Under the pieces are notes generated by a model. It was not told the origin of the DNA. It made no database searches and was given only the letters and a program-made list of their open reading frames with translations. Positions 43,320 through 53,067 of a stretch of DNA of 64,000 nt are shown here, piece after piece. Position numbers and translations under genes: made by a program. The stretch comes from Streptomyces goshikiensis (GTDB lineage: Bacteria > Actinomycetota > Actinomycetes > Streptomycetales > Streptomycetaceae). Each line of letters opens with the position of its first letter. Positions within the stretch are counted from its first letter, which is position 1. The DNA lies in NCBI RefSeq assembly GCF_014650555.1, contig NZ_BMVE01000009.1, positions 202,155 through 266,154 on the forward strand, read 5' to 3'.

Positions 43320-44855
43320 ATGACACGCCCCGACCACGTACTTGCTGTCCTGCGCCGGAATCCTGATCTGGTGAGGGTGGCTGCGGGATCCTTCGGTTTT
43401 GATCTTGACCGGGCCGAGCACGTGGAAGAGGTCCGTCTGGCGAGCGGAGCGCTGCTGAGGGCCGTGGCGGGTGATGACACCGGCGGAACCTATTTCGTAT
43501 GTGCCGACGGGGCTGTGCTGTACGCGAGCTCCGAGGGCGAAGCGGGCCTCATCGGCGCCAGCATGGACGAGGCTCTGGAGATTCTCTTCGGTCTGCCGGG
43601 CTGGCACGACTACACCGAAATCGACCTCGCGGCCGATGAAGAGGTGCTGGAGGCGGTGTTCAACCGGACCGAAGACGAGATTCGGGACTCTTACGGCCCT
43701 GAGCTGGACGCCGATCGCAGCATGCTGCTCAGCGGGTTGGGTCTGCGCGAGCTCTCCAGGAGGGAGCTGCTGCGCAGGCTCCAGGAGTCCCTTCTGCGGA
43801 CCGAGCCGGAGTTCCTGCTGGTGAATGCGGACGAAGGCTGCGCGTACGCGTTGCTGGACCGTCTTCGGCGCCCGCCGCTCTGGCAGGCGGTTCTCGCTCC
43901 CGGCCGGGCCGATCTGGCCCGGATGAGGGCGGACCGCGACTGCTGGGACGCGATTGCGGGCGATCCGGTACGGCGGGCCACCGTCCTGCGCGCAGCCCAG
44001 TACGACCGGCAGCCGGCCGACCTGCAGCTTCTGCGCATGCTCCTGCGACAGGAAGTCCGCCGCGGCCCCACCGAAGAGCTCCGCCTCGCCGCGGTCCTGG
44101 TCGCCCTGCACGGTGAGACGCAGGACCACGCTCTGCTGCGGTCTCTGCGGGAGTCCGACCCCGATGTCCACTTCCTGTTCGGCGGTTTCCCCGATTCCGC
44201 ACGGGCCCTCACCCGGTGGGCGGCCGACTGGGATGAGTCGAACTATGGCCAGGATCCCCATGACGAATACGACCTCACCTGGACGGCGCTGGCCCGCCGC
44301 CAGGGGCAGACCGAGCTGGCCCGCGCCGCGCTCATACGCATCCTCGATGACACAGGCCCGCGTGATGGGGCCCTGCTCGGGTCTCTCGCCAACGAGCTCA
44401 AAGCCCTGGGGGATCTCGGGCAGGCGATCCGGGCGCGCAGTCTGCACGCGTCCCTGCAGGACGACGCCGACAAGCGCGGCTCGGCCCTGGTCAACCTCGC
44501 CTCTTTGCAACGCCGCCACGGCGAGGTCGAGGCAGCCTGGCAGTCCCTTCAACGGGCGGTCACGCTACTTGACGGCCCGCCGCCACCGCCGCCTACCAAT
44601 CAGCTGGCGCTCGATCTTGATCTACCGAAACCGTCCTGTCAGATCCTCGCTTGGCGCGAGCTCGGCCTGGGGATGAGGGTCACCGAGGAACACTTCCTCA
44701 TCACACAGGCCGCCGTGCCGCTCGGTCTGCACGAGGTGGCCCAGGCAGCACTCCGGTCGGGGATAGCCATGCTTGACGGCCTTGCTCACCCCACCGAGCA
44801 TCTGCGCCAGGCCGCAGAGGCTGCCCAGATGCTTGCAGCACCCCGGCCCGCCTGA
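43320..44855 (+). CDS. hypothetical repeat protein
   Basis: 511 aa. An N-terminal beta-rich domain of about 95 residues (VEEVRLASGALLRAVAGDDT, GGTYFVCADGAVLYASSEGE), resembling the SMI1/KNR4-like scaffold of immunity proteins, is followed by helical hairpins from about 110, including TPR-like ELARAALIRILDDTGP and RRHGEVEAAWQSLQRAVTLL. A poly-Pro stretch (about 425) precedes a last helical part. ATG 43320 lacks a ribosome binding site, so a leaderless transcript is possible. Soluble. Could be an immunity or adaptor protein, at low confidence. Confidence 0.7.
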   Translation: MTRPDHVLAVLRRNPDLVRVAAGSFGFDLDRAEHVEEVRLASGALLRAVAGDDTGGTYFVCADGAVLYASSEGEAGLIGASMDEALEILFGLPGWHDYTEIDLAADEEVLEAVFNRTEDEIRDSYGPELDADRSMLLSGLGLRELSRRELLRRLQESLLRTEPEFLLVNADEGCAYALLDRLRRPPLWQAVLAPGRADLARMRADRDCWDAIAGDPVRRATVLRAAQYDRQPADLQLLRMLLRQEVRRGPTEELRLAAVLVALHGETQDHALLRSLRESDPDVHFLFGGFPDSARALTRWAADWDESNYGQDPHDEYDLTWTALARRQGQTELARAALIRILDDTGPRDGALLGSLANELKALGDLGQAIRARSLHASLQDDADKRGSALVNLASLQRRHGEVEAAWQSLQRAVTLLDGPPPPPPTNQLALDLDLPKPSCQILAWRELGLGMRVTEEHFLITQAAVPLGLHEVAQAALRSGIAMLDGLAHPTEHLRQAAEAAQMLAAPRPA

Positions 44856-44941
44856 GGGCGTCGTTTTCGAGGGCGAGCATGACTCGACCCCAAGGGCGCC
44901 ACCCCGGCGCGATGCCCCGCCAGGTGACTCGGTCTGCGGGG

Positions 44942-45232
44942 GCACCCCTGCGACAGCGGGCCGTCGACCGTGTCGTCCGGATCCAGGAGCTCTACGCGGC
45001 GGGTCTGCACGGCTCGAAGATGGCGCAGGTCCTGCCCTGCATGCGCGACGAGGACGGCGGCCCGGCGGTGCGAGCCACCCCGGCACGGGTGATCGAACTG
45101 AGCCTGGAGCGGGAGCGGATCGACCGGATGACCGGCGATCTGCTGCGCTGGCGCGAGGTGCTGGACGAGGTCATCGCGACGGGCGACGGGCGACGGGCGG
45201 CGGGCAGCCCCAGCCCGCAGCCTGCCGCCTGA
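44942..45232 (+). pseudogene. MerR-type regulator, C-terminal fragment
   Basis: The frame reads VRIQELYAAGLHGSKMAQVL, PCMRDEDGG, VIELSLERERIDRMTGDLLR, WREVLDEVIAT: the C-terminal part of a MerR regulator (usually RIRELYAAGL.S..IA..LPCM). The N-terminal winged HTH is missing, and no start with ribosome binding site is present for the fragment. Remnant. Confidence 0.6.
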
Positions 45233-45276
45233 GGCCTCCCGGGAGGGACCTAAGGCCGGCGAGAGGCCCGTACGGC

Positions 45277-45311
45277 GACGAGGCCACAGCCCGTGGGGCT
45301 GTGACCTCGTC
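45277..45311 (-). terminator. hairpin terminator
   Basis: A 16-bp stem with one mismatch (45277-45292 with 45296-45311) and a GTG loop, 20 nt beyond the stop of the FG-GAP gene. Confidence 0.75.
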
Positions 45312-45330
45312 ATGGAAAGCGATGGCGGTA

Positions 45331-47289
45331 CTAGATCACGGTCACGCCGGGCGAGGAGGCCCAGAAGCCCCAGTAGCCGCCCTTGGGGGCGTTGCAGGTG
45401 GTGGTGAAGTTGCCGTCGCCCTTGGATGTGGCGACGGGGAGGCAGTCCCAGTCGGTGGCGCCGGTGAGGGCGAGGTCGGTCTTGCCGTCGGCGTTGAAGT
45501 CGCCGGTGACGACCTTGACGTTGGGGCTGGCGGCCCAGTTGCCCCAGCTCATGCCGGGGGCACCGCAGGTGACGTCGAACTGGCCGTCGCCCTTGGACGT
45601 GGCTACGGGCAGGCAGTCCCAGCCGGTGGGGCCGGTGAGGGCGAGGTCGGTCTTGCCGTCGGCGTTGAAGTCACCGCTGACGACCTTCACGCCGGGCGAG
45701 GAAGCCCAGAAGCCCCAGTAGCCGCCCTTGGGGGCGTTGCAGGTGGTGGTGAAGGTGCCGTCGCCCTTGGACGTGGCGACCGGCAGGCAGTCCCAGTCGG
45801 TGGCGCCGGTGAGGGCGAGGTCGGTCTTGCCGTCGGCGTTGAAGTCGCCGGTGACGACCTTGACGTTGGGGCTGGCGGCCCAGTTGCCCCAGCTCATGCC
45901 GGGGGCGCCGCAGGTGACGTCGAAGTTGCCGTCGCCCTTGGACGTGGCGACGGGGAGGCAGTCCCAGTCGGTGGCGCCGGTGAGGGCGAGGTCGGTCTTG
46001 CCGTCGGCGTTGAAGTCGCCGGTGACGACCTTGACGTTGGGGCTGGCGGCCCAGTTGCCCCAGCTCATGCCGGGGGCGCCGCAGGTGACGTCGAAGTTGC
46101 CGTCGCCCTTGGACGTGGCGACGGGCAGGCAGTCCCAGCCGGTGGCGCCGGTGAGGGCGAGGTCGGTCTTGCCGTCGGCGTTGAAGTCACCGCTGACGAC
46201 CTTCACGCCGGGCGAGGAGGCCCAGTAGCTCCAGTAGCCGCCCTTGGGGGCGTTGCAGGTGGTGGTGAAGGTGCCGTCGCCCTTGGACGTGGCGACCGGC
46301 AGGCAGTCCCAGTCCTTGCCGCCGGTGAGCGCGATGTCGGACTTGCCGTCACCGTTGAAGTCGCCCCGTACGGCCTTGACGTTGGCGGTGGAGGCCCAGA
46401 AGCCCCAGGAGCCGCCGGGGTTGCCGCAGGTGACGTCGAAGTTGCCGGCGCCCTGGGAGGTGGCTACGGGCAGGCAGTCCCAGCCCGTGGCGCCGGTGAG
46501 GGCGATGTCGGTCTTGCCGTCAGCGTTGAAGTCGGTGGAAGCACCCAGACCGTCGGGCGAATTGGCCGCGATCCAGCCGACGAGGTCGTCGGTACGGGTG
46601 GAGACGGCCCCGGTGCGCGATTCGGTGGGCGCGGTGCCGAAGCAGCCGCCCTGCCAGGAGCGGGAATTGACGCCGACGATCTGACCTGCGGCATTGAGGA
46701 GCGGGCCGCCGGTGTCACCCTTGCAGATGGCGTCCGTGCCCTTGCCCGTAACGGCCAGGGTGGTGGCGGTGGACGAATTGACCGTGAAGGTGCCCGTGTG
46801 GAGCTTGTCGGTCACCCATTCGGTCTTCGTACGGCCGAACCCGGCCGCGGTCAGCTCGGTGTTCGTGGCGGGGGCCGACGCTGCGAGGGCGGCGGGCTTG
46901 ATCCCGATCACGGCCGTGGCCAGCCGCACCAGAGCCATGTCGCGGTCGTCGCGCGGGACGATCTCGGTGACGTCGAGCGTCTGGCCGTTGCCGAGCTTCG
47001 CCGTGGTCTTCAGCGCGGGCTTGCCCGCCGGGACCGGGGTGCCGGGCGTGCCGGCGAAGCAGCTCGCGGCGGTCAGGACCCAGAAGTGGTTGACCAGCGA
47101 CCCGGTGCACGCCCGGGAGTTGGCCTCGTCCCCGATGGTCAGCTGGACCGCATACGGGTACTTGCCGGCGGCGGCCTCGGTGCCGGTCACCGCGAGGGCG
47201 GGGGCGGCCGGCATCAGGCCCACCGCCATCACGGCGGCGGCGGCCGACAGGCCGGTCATCCGCGAGACGCGCGGACGGAGTACGGACAT
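45331..47289 (-). CDS. secreted trypsin-fold pseudoprotease with seven FG-GAP/VCBS repeats
   Basis: 652 aa. A signal peptide (SAAAAVMAVGLMPAAPALA) is followed by an S1 trypsin-like domain (about 35-245). Two catalytic residues are replaced: His in TAAHC is Ser (VLTAASCFAG) and Ser in GDSGGP is Thr (CKGDTGGPLL); Asp in RDMALVRL remains. It should not be a classical protease. Residues about 250-652 are seven near-identical repeats of 57-58 residues starting (G/T)DFNADGKTD, a calcium-binding FG-GAP/VCBS motif, likely one beta-propeller. ATG 47289 follows AAGGAAG. Probably binds surface or polymer ligands extracellularly. Terminator at 45277-45311. Confidence 0.9.
   Translation of the reverse strand: MSVLRPRVSRMTGLSAAAAVMAVGLMPAAPALAVTGTEAAAGKYPYAVQLTIGDEANSRACTGSLVNHFWVLTAASCFAGTPGTPVPAGKPALKTTAKLGNGQTLDVTEIVPRDDRDMALVRLATAVIGIKPAALAASAPATNTELTAAGFGRTKTEWVTDKLHTGTFTVNSSTATTLAVTGKGTDAICKGDTGGPLLNAAGQIVGVNSRSWQGGCFGTAPTESRTGAVSTRTDDLVGWIAANSPDGLGASTDFNADGKTDIALTGATGWDCLPVATSQGAGNFDVTCGNPGGSWGFWASTANVKAVRGDFNGDGKSDIALTGGKDWDCLPVATSKGDGTFTTTCNAPKGGYWSYWASSPGVKVVSGDFNADGKTDLALTGATGWDCLPVATSKGDGNFDVTCGAPGMSWGNWAASPNVKVVTGDFNADGKTDLALTGATDWDCLPVATSKGDGNFDVTCGAPGMSWGNWAASPNVKVVTGDFNADGKTDLALTGATDWDCLPVATSKGDGTFTTTCNAPKGGYWGFWASSPGVKVVSGDFNADGKTDLALTGPTGWDCLPVATSKGDGQFDVTCGAPGMSWGNWAASPNVKVVTGDFNADGKTDLALTGATDWDCLPVATSKGDGNFTTTCNAPKGGYWGFWASSPGVTVI
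45340..46535 (-). repeat. seven tandem 171-174-nt DNA repeats encoding FG-GAP units
   Basis: Seven units with two alternating C-terminal types (CGAPGMSWGNWAASPNVKVV and CNAPKGGYWGFWASSPGV). Several are nearly identical at the DNA level, so copy number probably changes by recombination. Confidence 0.9.
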
Positions 47290-47998
47290 GCTTCTTCCTT
47301 CGAAGGTTGGGTGCGGCAGGCGCGACGTCCACGCGCATGCCAGGGCGCGGGTCGGCCCCTGGGCCGACGGAGTCACGGGGAGTGGTGCAAGGGCGCAGTA
47401 CGCAGTGCGCAGTGCCTACGGAGCGGGCCGCTGCGGTACATGAGACCGGCTGGACGGTGAATTCCGATTACCTGGAGGTGCGGATCTCCAGGGCGGTGTT
47501 CCGGCGGCCGGAGTCATCGACTCCGTAACCGGGGCCGTCTTCCGCGACCAGCTTCATCGTCGTTGTATTACGTGCCTTCATTGCCGTCCCAGTCATCGGT
47601 TCCGGTCTGCCGGAAACAGCTGCGAAACGGATGTGAAGGCCACGTTCCGAATGGGGGTATGCACTCGTCACGAGCCCATCACCCCTGGAAGCCCCCCACT
47701 TCCGGGGCCGATCGTAACCGATCTCGGGGTGCGCAACCCAACAATAGATCTACGAAGCCGACAGACCCCGCATATTGGAAGGAGGGATTCCATATTGGCC
47801 GGAAAAGTGATGCAGGCCACTGTATTGGCGGGGGTGTCGCCGCGCCGGAATCCGGGATTCAGATGCGACGATCCCCTCCGGGAATTCCTACCTGACGCGG
47901 TACTGCTTCGGTTGTCACCCCCACCGGCAACGGCAGCCCGACCGCGTACATTGCCCGAGGCCACCTTCCCGCGTGACCAGGAAGAGCGCTCCAGCACC
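47290..47998. other. long intergenic region
   Basis: Contains short repeats of CGCAGTGCGCAGTGCC type near 47395-47420, and a small minus frame (47468-47578, 37 aa, MKARNTTTMKLVAEDGPGYG) without a ribosome binding site. No gene supported. Confidence 0.4.
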
Positions 47999-48077
47999 CT
48001 GTCGGCGTCAGCTGCTGCACGAGCGCACTGGTCGTCGTCTTGCCCGCGCCGTGGGTGCCGTTGAGCCATACGATCAT
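47999..48077 (-). pseudogene. P-loop NTPase N-terminal fragment
   Basis: From ATG 48077 the frame reads MIVWLNGTHGAGKTTTSALV then QQLTP, the N-terminus with Walker A of an AAA/kinase-like ATPase frequent in Streptomyces. Homology ends after about 26 codons. Up to 48475 nothing else is supported except a short HTH-like stretch (LTPERQRPFLDHLHTGMATT) near 48220. Confidence 0.45.
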
Positions 48078-48475
48078 GGACTTGACGCTAGCGTCGTGCG
48101 GGCCGCGGGGACAGGCAGAGTAGAAAATCCGGTATGGCTTCGGCGGGTCTCAGGGTGGTGCCAGCCCGCAAGATCAGGTGCTGTCTATCCCGAAGCAGGG
48201 GTCTGGCCGCACCGACTTCGCCTCACACCGGAACGCCAGCGCCCGTTTCTCGACCACCTGCACACCGGCATGGCGACAACCAAGGCCGCGGCCGAGGTCG
48301 GCATCACCACCACGACGGACTACTTTCCCGCCCCAGGTGGGCTCTGCGACGCAGCCGGTCAAAGGAAGCCTCTCTATTGAAGTGGCATCGCTGTTGGACT
48401 GCAGTCGTCAGTCTTTGCCGTCTGCGCCCCTCCATATTGTGACGTCCAGGATGGCGTACGTACTGGGGTCGCCCT

Positions 48476-49240
48476 TCAGTGAGCTGCCCTTGCGAGCCGG
48501 GCGAGTTTGGCGCTGAAGGTGGCGAAGTCGCAGCTGCCGAAGCCGCAGGAGTAGAAGAGGTCGTCCTTGCTGTACTCGACAGGCTCCAACGGGGCGTCGG
48601 CGAATCGCAGATGGTAGTCCGACGTCAGCTTGATGTCCGTGTATGTCTCGGGCTGCGGGTCGGGGCGGGGCGTTGCCCCGGCAGAAGCGCTCGGGGCGCT
48701 GTCCGCTCTGTCGGCTGTCCCGCGGTCGCCGGACTCGCGGGACAGCACGTTGAGCACGGCTCCGCAGCCGGCAAGAAGCAGCAGCCGTCCGAAGATGGAA
48801 ACCAGGATGACGGCGGTGCGGTTGCGTGGTCGCGCGGGCGGCGCGTACGGATGACCGGGCACGGGCATCGGGCGGGCAGGATGGAAGGTCTGTGGCGGAC
48901 CGTAGCTGCCCGGCGGTCCGTACCCCTGGTGCTGGTGTCCCATGGGCGGATTCGGGCCCTGCCCGGAGGGCTGTGGAGGTCTGACTGGCGCTGGGATCGC
49001 GGAGGCCGTGGCCGATTGGGGTGCCGGCAGGGTGGTGGTGGGTCGGGACATTGGCGGGGCGGGGGCGGAGGCCGGTGCGGTCGGTACCGGGTTGGGGACT
49101 GGCGGGCGTTCGGAGATGCCCGCCACGAGTCCGGCGGGGAGCCAGTCCTCGGGCCTGCGCAGCTGTGCCTGGGCCGCCGCGGCACGGCACAGGTCGAGGA
49201 TTTCGGTCAACGAGGCCCGGCCAGCAGGGTCCTGCCAGGT
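48476..49240 (-). pseudogene. Ser/Thr kinase 3' part, truncated by an IS element
   Basis: The frame starts inside kinase subdomain XI (QDPAGRASLTEILDLCRAAA), continues through a Pro-rich linker of about 90 residues, one membrane helix (TAVILVSIFGRLLLLAGCG) and an extracytoplasmic domain with two Cys (YSCGFGSCDFATFSAKLARL), ending at 48476. The whole upstream kinase domain is missing because an IS5-type transposase sequence joins at about 49240. The remnant has no start codon of its own in frame with a ribosome binding site. Confidence 0.75.
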
Positions 49241-49679
49241 GCAGTGTGGTGGTGAACCCGCCGCGCGAGTGTCCCAGCGCGTGATCACGGGGCTCGGTGA
49301 AGACGCCACCTGGTGGCTCCTTCTGCAGGTCGCCCTGCTTGCGAGCTCCGGCCGCGTGCTGGTGGGCACGTCAGACTGTGGAGTCGACGCTCAGGTCCCA
49401 CGTGATTGCCCCCTTCGCGTCGGCCAGGGACTGGAGCCGAGTGAGGACCCGGTGCCAGGTGCCGTCCCGCTGCCACCGGCGGGCCAGGTCATAGACCCGG
49501 TTCCACGGTCCGTACTCGATGGGGACGTCCCGCCACGGAACACCGGTCCGGACCCGGAACCGTATGCCGTCGATCAGTTGCCGCCGGGGCCAGACGGGCG
49601 GCCGCGCTGCCCTGGTCCCTTTCGGCAACAACAGCTCCAGCACCGCCCACTGCTCGTCCGTGAGATCTCCCCGACCCAT
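49237..49679 (-). pseudogene. IS5-family transposase fragment with internal stop
   Basis: From ATG 49679 the frame reads DLTDEQWAVLELLLPKGTRA, IDGIRFRVRTGVPWRDVPIE, GPWNRVYDLARRWQRDGTWH, then DLSVDST and an in-frame TGA at about 49371 where a Cys codon is expected, then RAHQHAAGARKQGDL, ALGHSRGGFTTTLHLA, ending at the kinase junction. Catalytic C-terminal part is absent. Dead, but its junction marks the deletion or insertion that truncated the kinase gene. Confidence 0.75.
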
Positions 49680-49723
49680 GCACCTGATGATCCACAGCCC
49701 GAGATCCTCTTTCGATACTCGGC

Positions 49724-51487
49724 CTAGAAGGGTTCAGCGGCCCGCAGGAGATCCTGCGGCAGGTAGGGGGACTCCACCCGGATCGCCCAGCCGCGGCGGC
49801 GGGCGTGGCAGGCCAGGGCGAGGACATCGAGGTTGACGGAAACGTCCGGATCGTCGGCGCGGTCGGCGACCTCGTAGTAGGCCCGGTGGGCCTCGAGCGC
49901 GTCGGCCAAGGCGAGGTTGAAGCTCTCTTCGTCGCCCTCCACGAGCTGCGACAGCAGGACGGCGGGCGGCATCGGGAAGCCCCAGTCCTCGGCTTTCTCG
50001 GCCTCCCGAAGTGCCCGCTGCGCGGCCGCTTCGGGCTCGGCGCCCTTCAGGTAGGCGTGGAGGGCGCCGCGGTATTCGGTGAACGCCGAGCCGTCCGGAC
50101 GGGCGAAGGTGGGGCCGGTGAGGACCAGCGGGGCGAGGTCCTCGCGCACGCCGGTGATCAGGGCGAAGGCGACGGCCGTCTGCCAGTACCCGGCACCGGC
50201 ATTCTCGCCACGCTTGGCCGGGTAGCGCAGGGTGCGCCCTGCGATGGTCACCTCGGCCTCCGTGCCCGGCATCGCCAGCGCGATGCGGAACAGCGCCGCC
50301 CCCAGCTGGGAGGCCAGTCGGAGGGTTGCGAGCTGGGCGTCCGTGTCGCTGCCGGGGTTGCCCGCCCGCCACTGGAAGAGGCGCTCCTGATCGCCCATGG
50401 CGCTGCCGATACGCCAGGCGGCAAGGGGCTTCCCGTCGACGGGGGTGAACGCTTCCCGGAGGTGTCCCTCGTACATGGCCTCGACTTGCCCGATCCCCGC
50501 GCGCTCACAGGCGGGCCGCTCCACCACCAGCGGGCCCGCGGCAAGCGCGGCGACCGCGTCCGGCCGCCGGTCGCGGCCGAACCCTGCGACCCTGGGACCC
50601 CGGGTCTCGAAGCCGGTGACCAGCGCGTGCGGGAGGTAGTCGGTGCGGACGGCCGGCGCCCAGCTCAGCGTCCGGTACGCGAGCGCGGCGAGAGCGAGGG
50701 GGACGAGCGGAAGCAGAGTGCTCGCAGAGGACGCGGGGCCCTGCAGGGCCGCGTGCCGGGCCAGAAGATCGGCGAGCGCGGCATCGAAGGCCTCCCGGTC
50801 CTCGACGACCAGGGCGCGCAACGCGTGGAGGGCCGCGCTGTCCGGCCGCTCCTGGAGGGACTCGCCGGTCTCGGCGGCGCGAGTGCTGATGCGGCCCAGC
50901 GCCGCATCGACGGCGGTGAGCTTGGCCTGCGCGCTCGGCGGGTACTCCTCGTCGTCGCCGGTGTCATCCAGGACCACGGCCATCAGCCCGGTGACGAGTT
51001 CGCCGGCGGGCGTGCCGGCCGCCTGTGCGACGAACTTGTCGCGGGCGAAGTGGAAGGCCTCGCCGTGGAACGTGGCCTTGTCCCTGAGGACGGCGAGGCA
51101 GAGCGCGTCGATCCACTCCCCGGCGGTGACGCTCTCCTCGGGTGCGTCAGCGTCCTCCCCCGGGTCGTAGTTGATGCCGAAGTTCACGTACTCCAGGAAG
51201 ACCTGGAAGCTGCAGTGCGGGTAGTACGCGGCGTAGGCAACGGCGCCGGCCGCGGCCTCCGACGCGTCCTTGAGGGCCGCCTTGGCCTCCGAGGTGTCGA
51301 GGTCGGGTGTCGCGACGGAGAGGGCGCCCAGGTAGTCGAGGAACTCTTCGGCGATCGACTGCCATTCGTCGGTGGCCATCCGGCCGGCCCTCGACATGGA
51401 CCGCACCTGACCCCCGATCCGGTTGGTGAAGTCCTCTCGCGCTGCCGACACGACGGCCTCGCGCACCTGGTGACGTTCTATTCGCAC
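49724..51487 (-). CDS. Imm49-family immunity protein
   Basis: 587 aa. The N-terminal third (GGQVRSMSRAGRMATDEWQS, AVAYAAYYPHCSFQVFLEYV, ESVTAGEWIDALCLAVLRDK) matches the Imm49 family as I know it from Streptomyces; the rest is helical with WGFPMPPAVLLSQLVEGDEE and a final SVNLDVLALACHARRRGW. GTG 51487 follows AAGGAG by 7 nt; longer frames upstream are rejected. Imm49 proteins are predicted to neutralise a polymorphic toxin. No cognate toxin gene lies next to it, so it appears to be an orphan. Cytoplasmic. Confidence 0.8.
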   Translation of the reverse strand: MRIERHQVREAVVSAAREDFTNRIGGQVRSMSRAGRMATDEWQSIAEEFLDYLGALSVATPDLDTSEAKAALKDASEAAAGAVAYAAYYPHCSFQVFLEYVNFGINYDPGEDADAPEESVTAGEWIDALCLAVLRDKATFHGEAFHFARDKFVAQAAGTPAGELVTGLMAVVLDDTGDDEEYPPSAQAKLTAVDAALGRISTRAAETGESLQERPDSAALHALRALVVEDREAFDAALADLLARHAALQGPASSASTLLPLVPLALAALAYRTLSWAPAVRTDYLPHALVTGFETRGPRVAGFGRDRRPDAVAALAAGPLVVERPACERAGIGQVEAMYEGHLREAFTPVDGKPLAAWRIGSAMGDQERLFQWRAGNPGSDTDAQLATLRLASQLGAALFRIALAMPGTEAEVTIAGRTLRYPAKRGENAGAGYWQTAVAFALITGVREDLAPLVLTGPTFARPDGSAFTEYRGALHAYLKGAEPEAAAQRALREAEKAEDWGFPMPPAVLLSQLVEGDEESFNLALADALEAHRAYYEVADRADDPDVSVNLDVLALACHARRRGWAIRVESPYLPQDLLRAAEPF

Positions 51488-52148
51488 TGCCCTGCTCCTT
51501 GATCGATCTCTGCCACAGCCTAGGTGCGGGATCTGACAGGCCGACGACTGCTGTGACCGGGCCCGGGCCGCGCAGCGCCGTCCCCTGGGAGCCACGCGGA
51601 CCCAAGGGGGCCGCAAACCGCCGTCGTCCGTCAGGCGCGGGCCAGGACCGCGTGGCATCTCCCTTCTGGGTGCCGCGCACTTGGTGAGCCGCGGGCCGCG
51701 CGGCGTGCGGGCGGACGTGGCGCGGAAGGCGTAGGAGCGGAGAGCGCACCTCTCACCGCCGGTCGAGCCGGTGCTGGCCCGCTCCGTGACGGCTCTGCCG
51801 TCGTCCGGGGCAACGGCACCCCCCCCCACAATGCGGTCGCCAGCAGGGACCGCCAAGGCTGTCGCTCAGATTGCCACGACGGCCGTCACTTTCGGGCAGT
51901 GGATCACCACGGGCTCGGGGTTCGCGTGTTGCGGTCGCTTACCCCGCTCCGGCGCACGCCTCCGCCTCAGCCAGGCAGCGCGCCACTGGGCCCAGGGTCA
52001 GCATTCCTGTGGGCGGAAGGGGTGCCGTCGTCGATAGCCGCGTTGCAGGCGAGAGCAGACAAGACCCAGATGCGGGCCGGGCAGGACGGTGGCTGCGGCC
52101 CACCGGATTTCCGGGCGGTCAGGCAGTCATACTAACTAGGATTGATCC
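51488..52148. other. no supported gene
   Basis: Only GC-driven open frames on both strands; no start with ribosome binding site and no recognised family. Confidence 0.4.
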
Positions 52149-52538
52149 ATGACTAGTCGACGTCAGCTGATACTTCGCCTGTCACTGCCCCTGCCCCTGC
52201 TGTTAGCGTGCACGCTCTCCCTGGCGGCCTGCAGCTCGACTCCCTCCAAGGCCACGGTGGCGGCGCGCGAGTCTGCCAAGTCCGCCTGCGCCTCCCTGCA
52301 GCAGCTGACCGACCAACTCGCCCGCCCCCGGCCGTCAAATCTGACCGACCCCTACTACCAGACCGCCGAGCAGTACCTGAACACGGCGACCAACCGTGCC
52401 GCCGACGCAGCTCAACAGGACCACGGCTACCAGGAGTTCGCCGACACCCTGCACCGGGCGGCCGAGACCTGGCAGGTCACCTTCACGCTGGACGAGGCCG
52501 AGCCGCTGATCCAGCAGGCACGGAAGGAGAAGTGCTGA
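52149..52538 (+). CDS. small lipoprotein
   Basis: 129 aa. Signal peptide LRLSLPLPLLLACTLSLAAC ends in a lipobox (SLAAC, Cys at about residue 28). The mature part is helical (RESAKSACASLQQLTDQLAR, ADAAQQDHGYQEFADTLHRA) and ends in Cys. ATG 52149 has AGGA about 8 nt upstream. Anchored outside the membrane; function unknown. It looks like a short helical-bundle lipoprotein. Confidence 0.75.
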   Translation: MTSRRQLILRLSLPLPLLLACTLSLAACSSTPSKATVAARESAKSACASLQQLTDQLARPRPSNLTDPYYQTAEQYLNTATNRAADAAQQDHGYQEFADTLHRAAETWQVTFTLDEAEPLIQQARKEKC

Positions 52539-52680
52539 CGCTCTCGACGTGAACCTGGTCGGGTGCAGATCTTCCGGGTGTGCCGGTTCGTCCTGGCTGG
52601 CCTGCCGTTGCCCCTCCCAGCCCCTCAGGCCGAACCCCTGGTGCTCGGACCACTCCTTCGAGCAGGAGTTCACCAGAGGC

Positions 52681-52812
52681 TGTGACCAGCGGGAATGTGC
52701 GGCATGCGGAACCTCCACGGCCCACCTCGAGCCGCCCCGCGCCCGCAAGTGGTGCTCGGGCACCTGCCGGCAAAGTGCGGTCCTCCGGCGAGCTGGACTC
52801 CGAGATCGCACA
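52681..52812 (+). pseudogene. Cys-rich fragment
   Basis: About 40 codons with CDQRECAACGTS and RKWCSGTCRQSA, the look of a small zinc-binding motif used in actinobacterial hypothetical proteins. No start or continuous gene around it. Confidence 0.25.
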
Positions 52813-53067
52813 GCTCAAGCCCCTGCCGGTCCGGCTTCGCTGTCACCAACCATGCAGTGATCCATCTTCGCTGGCGTAAACAGCTGTCCGTCCAACTTCG
52901 ATGACAAATGGTGCAGTCGCCGACATGCACGTTCAGTGGCTTCGGGCCGTGAGCGGACCGCATCGACGTCACCTTCCACTCCGGCACAGCCACCACCACG
53001 ACCGGCGGTGGCCGGTGGGACGAGGGCTGCCGTGGCCCGCGCCGAGGGGACGACGCGGCGGACCGTC

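Noticed and set aside
45340..46535. regular repeats as a CRISPR array
   Set aside because: Period 171-174 nt, protein-coding FG-GAP units.
44773..47460. 895-aa plus-strand open frame with repeats
   Set aside because: Antisense of the FG-GAP gene; its repeats mirror the real ones.
47468..47578. 37-aa minus frame as a possible peptide precursor
   Set aside because: No ribosome binding site and no maturation genes nearby.
49805..51502. 565-aa plus-strand open frame
   Set aside because: Antisense of the Imm49 gene, low-complexity Gly/Arg/Val.
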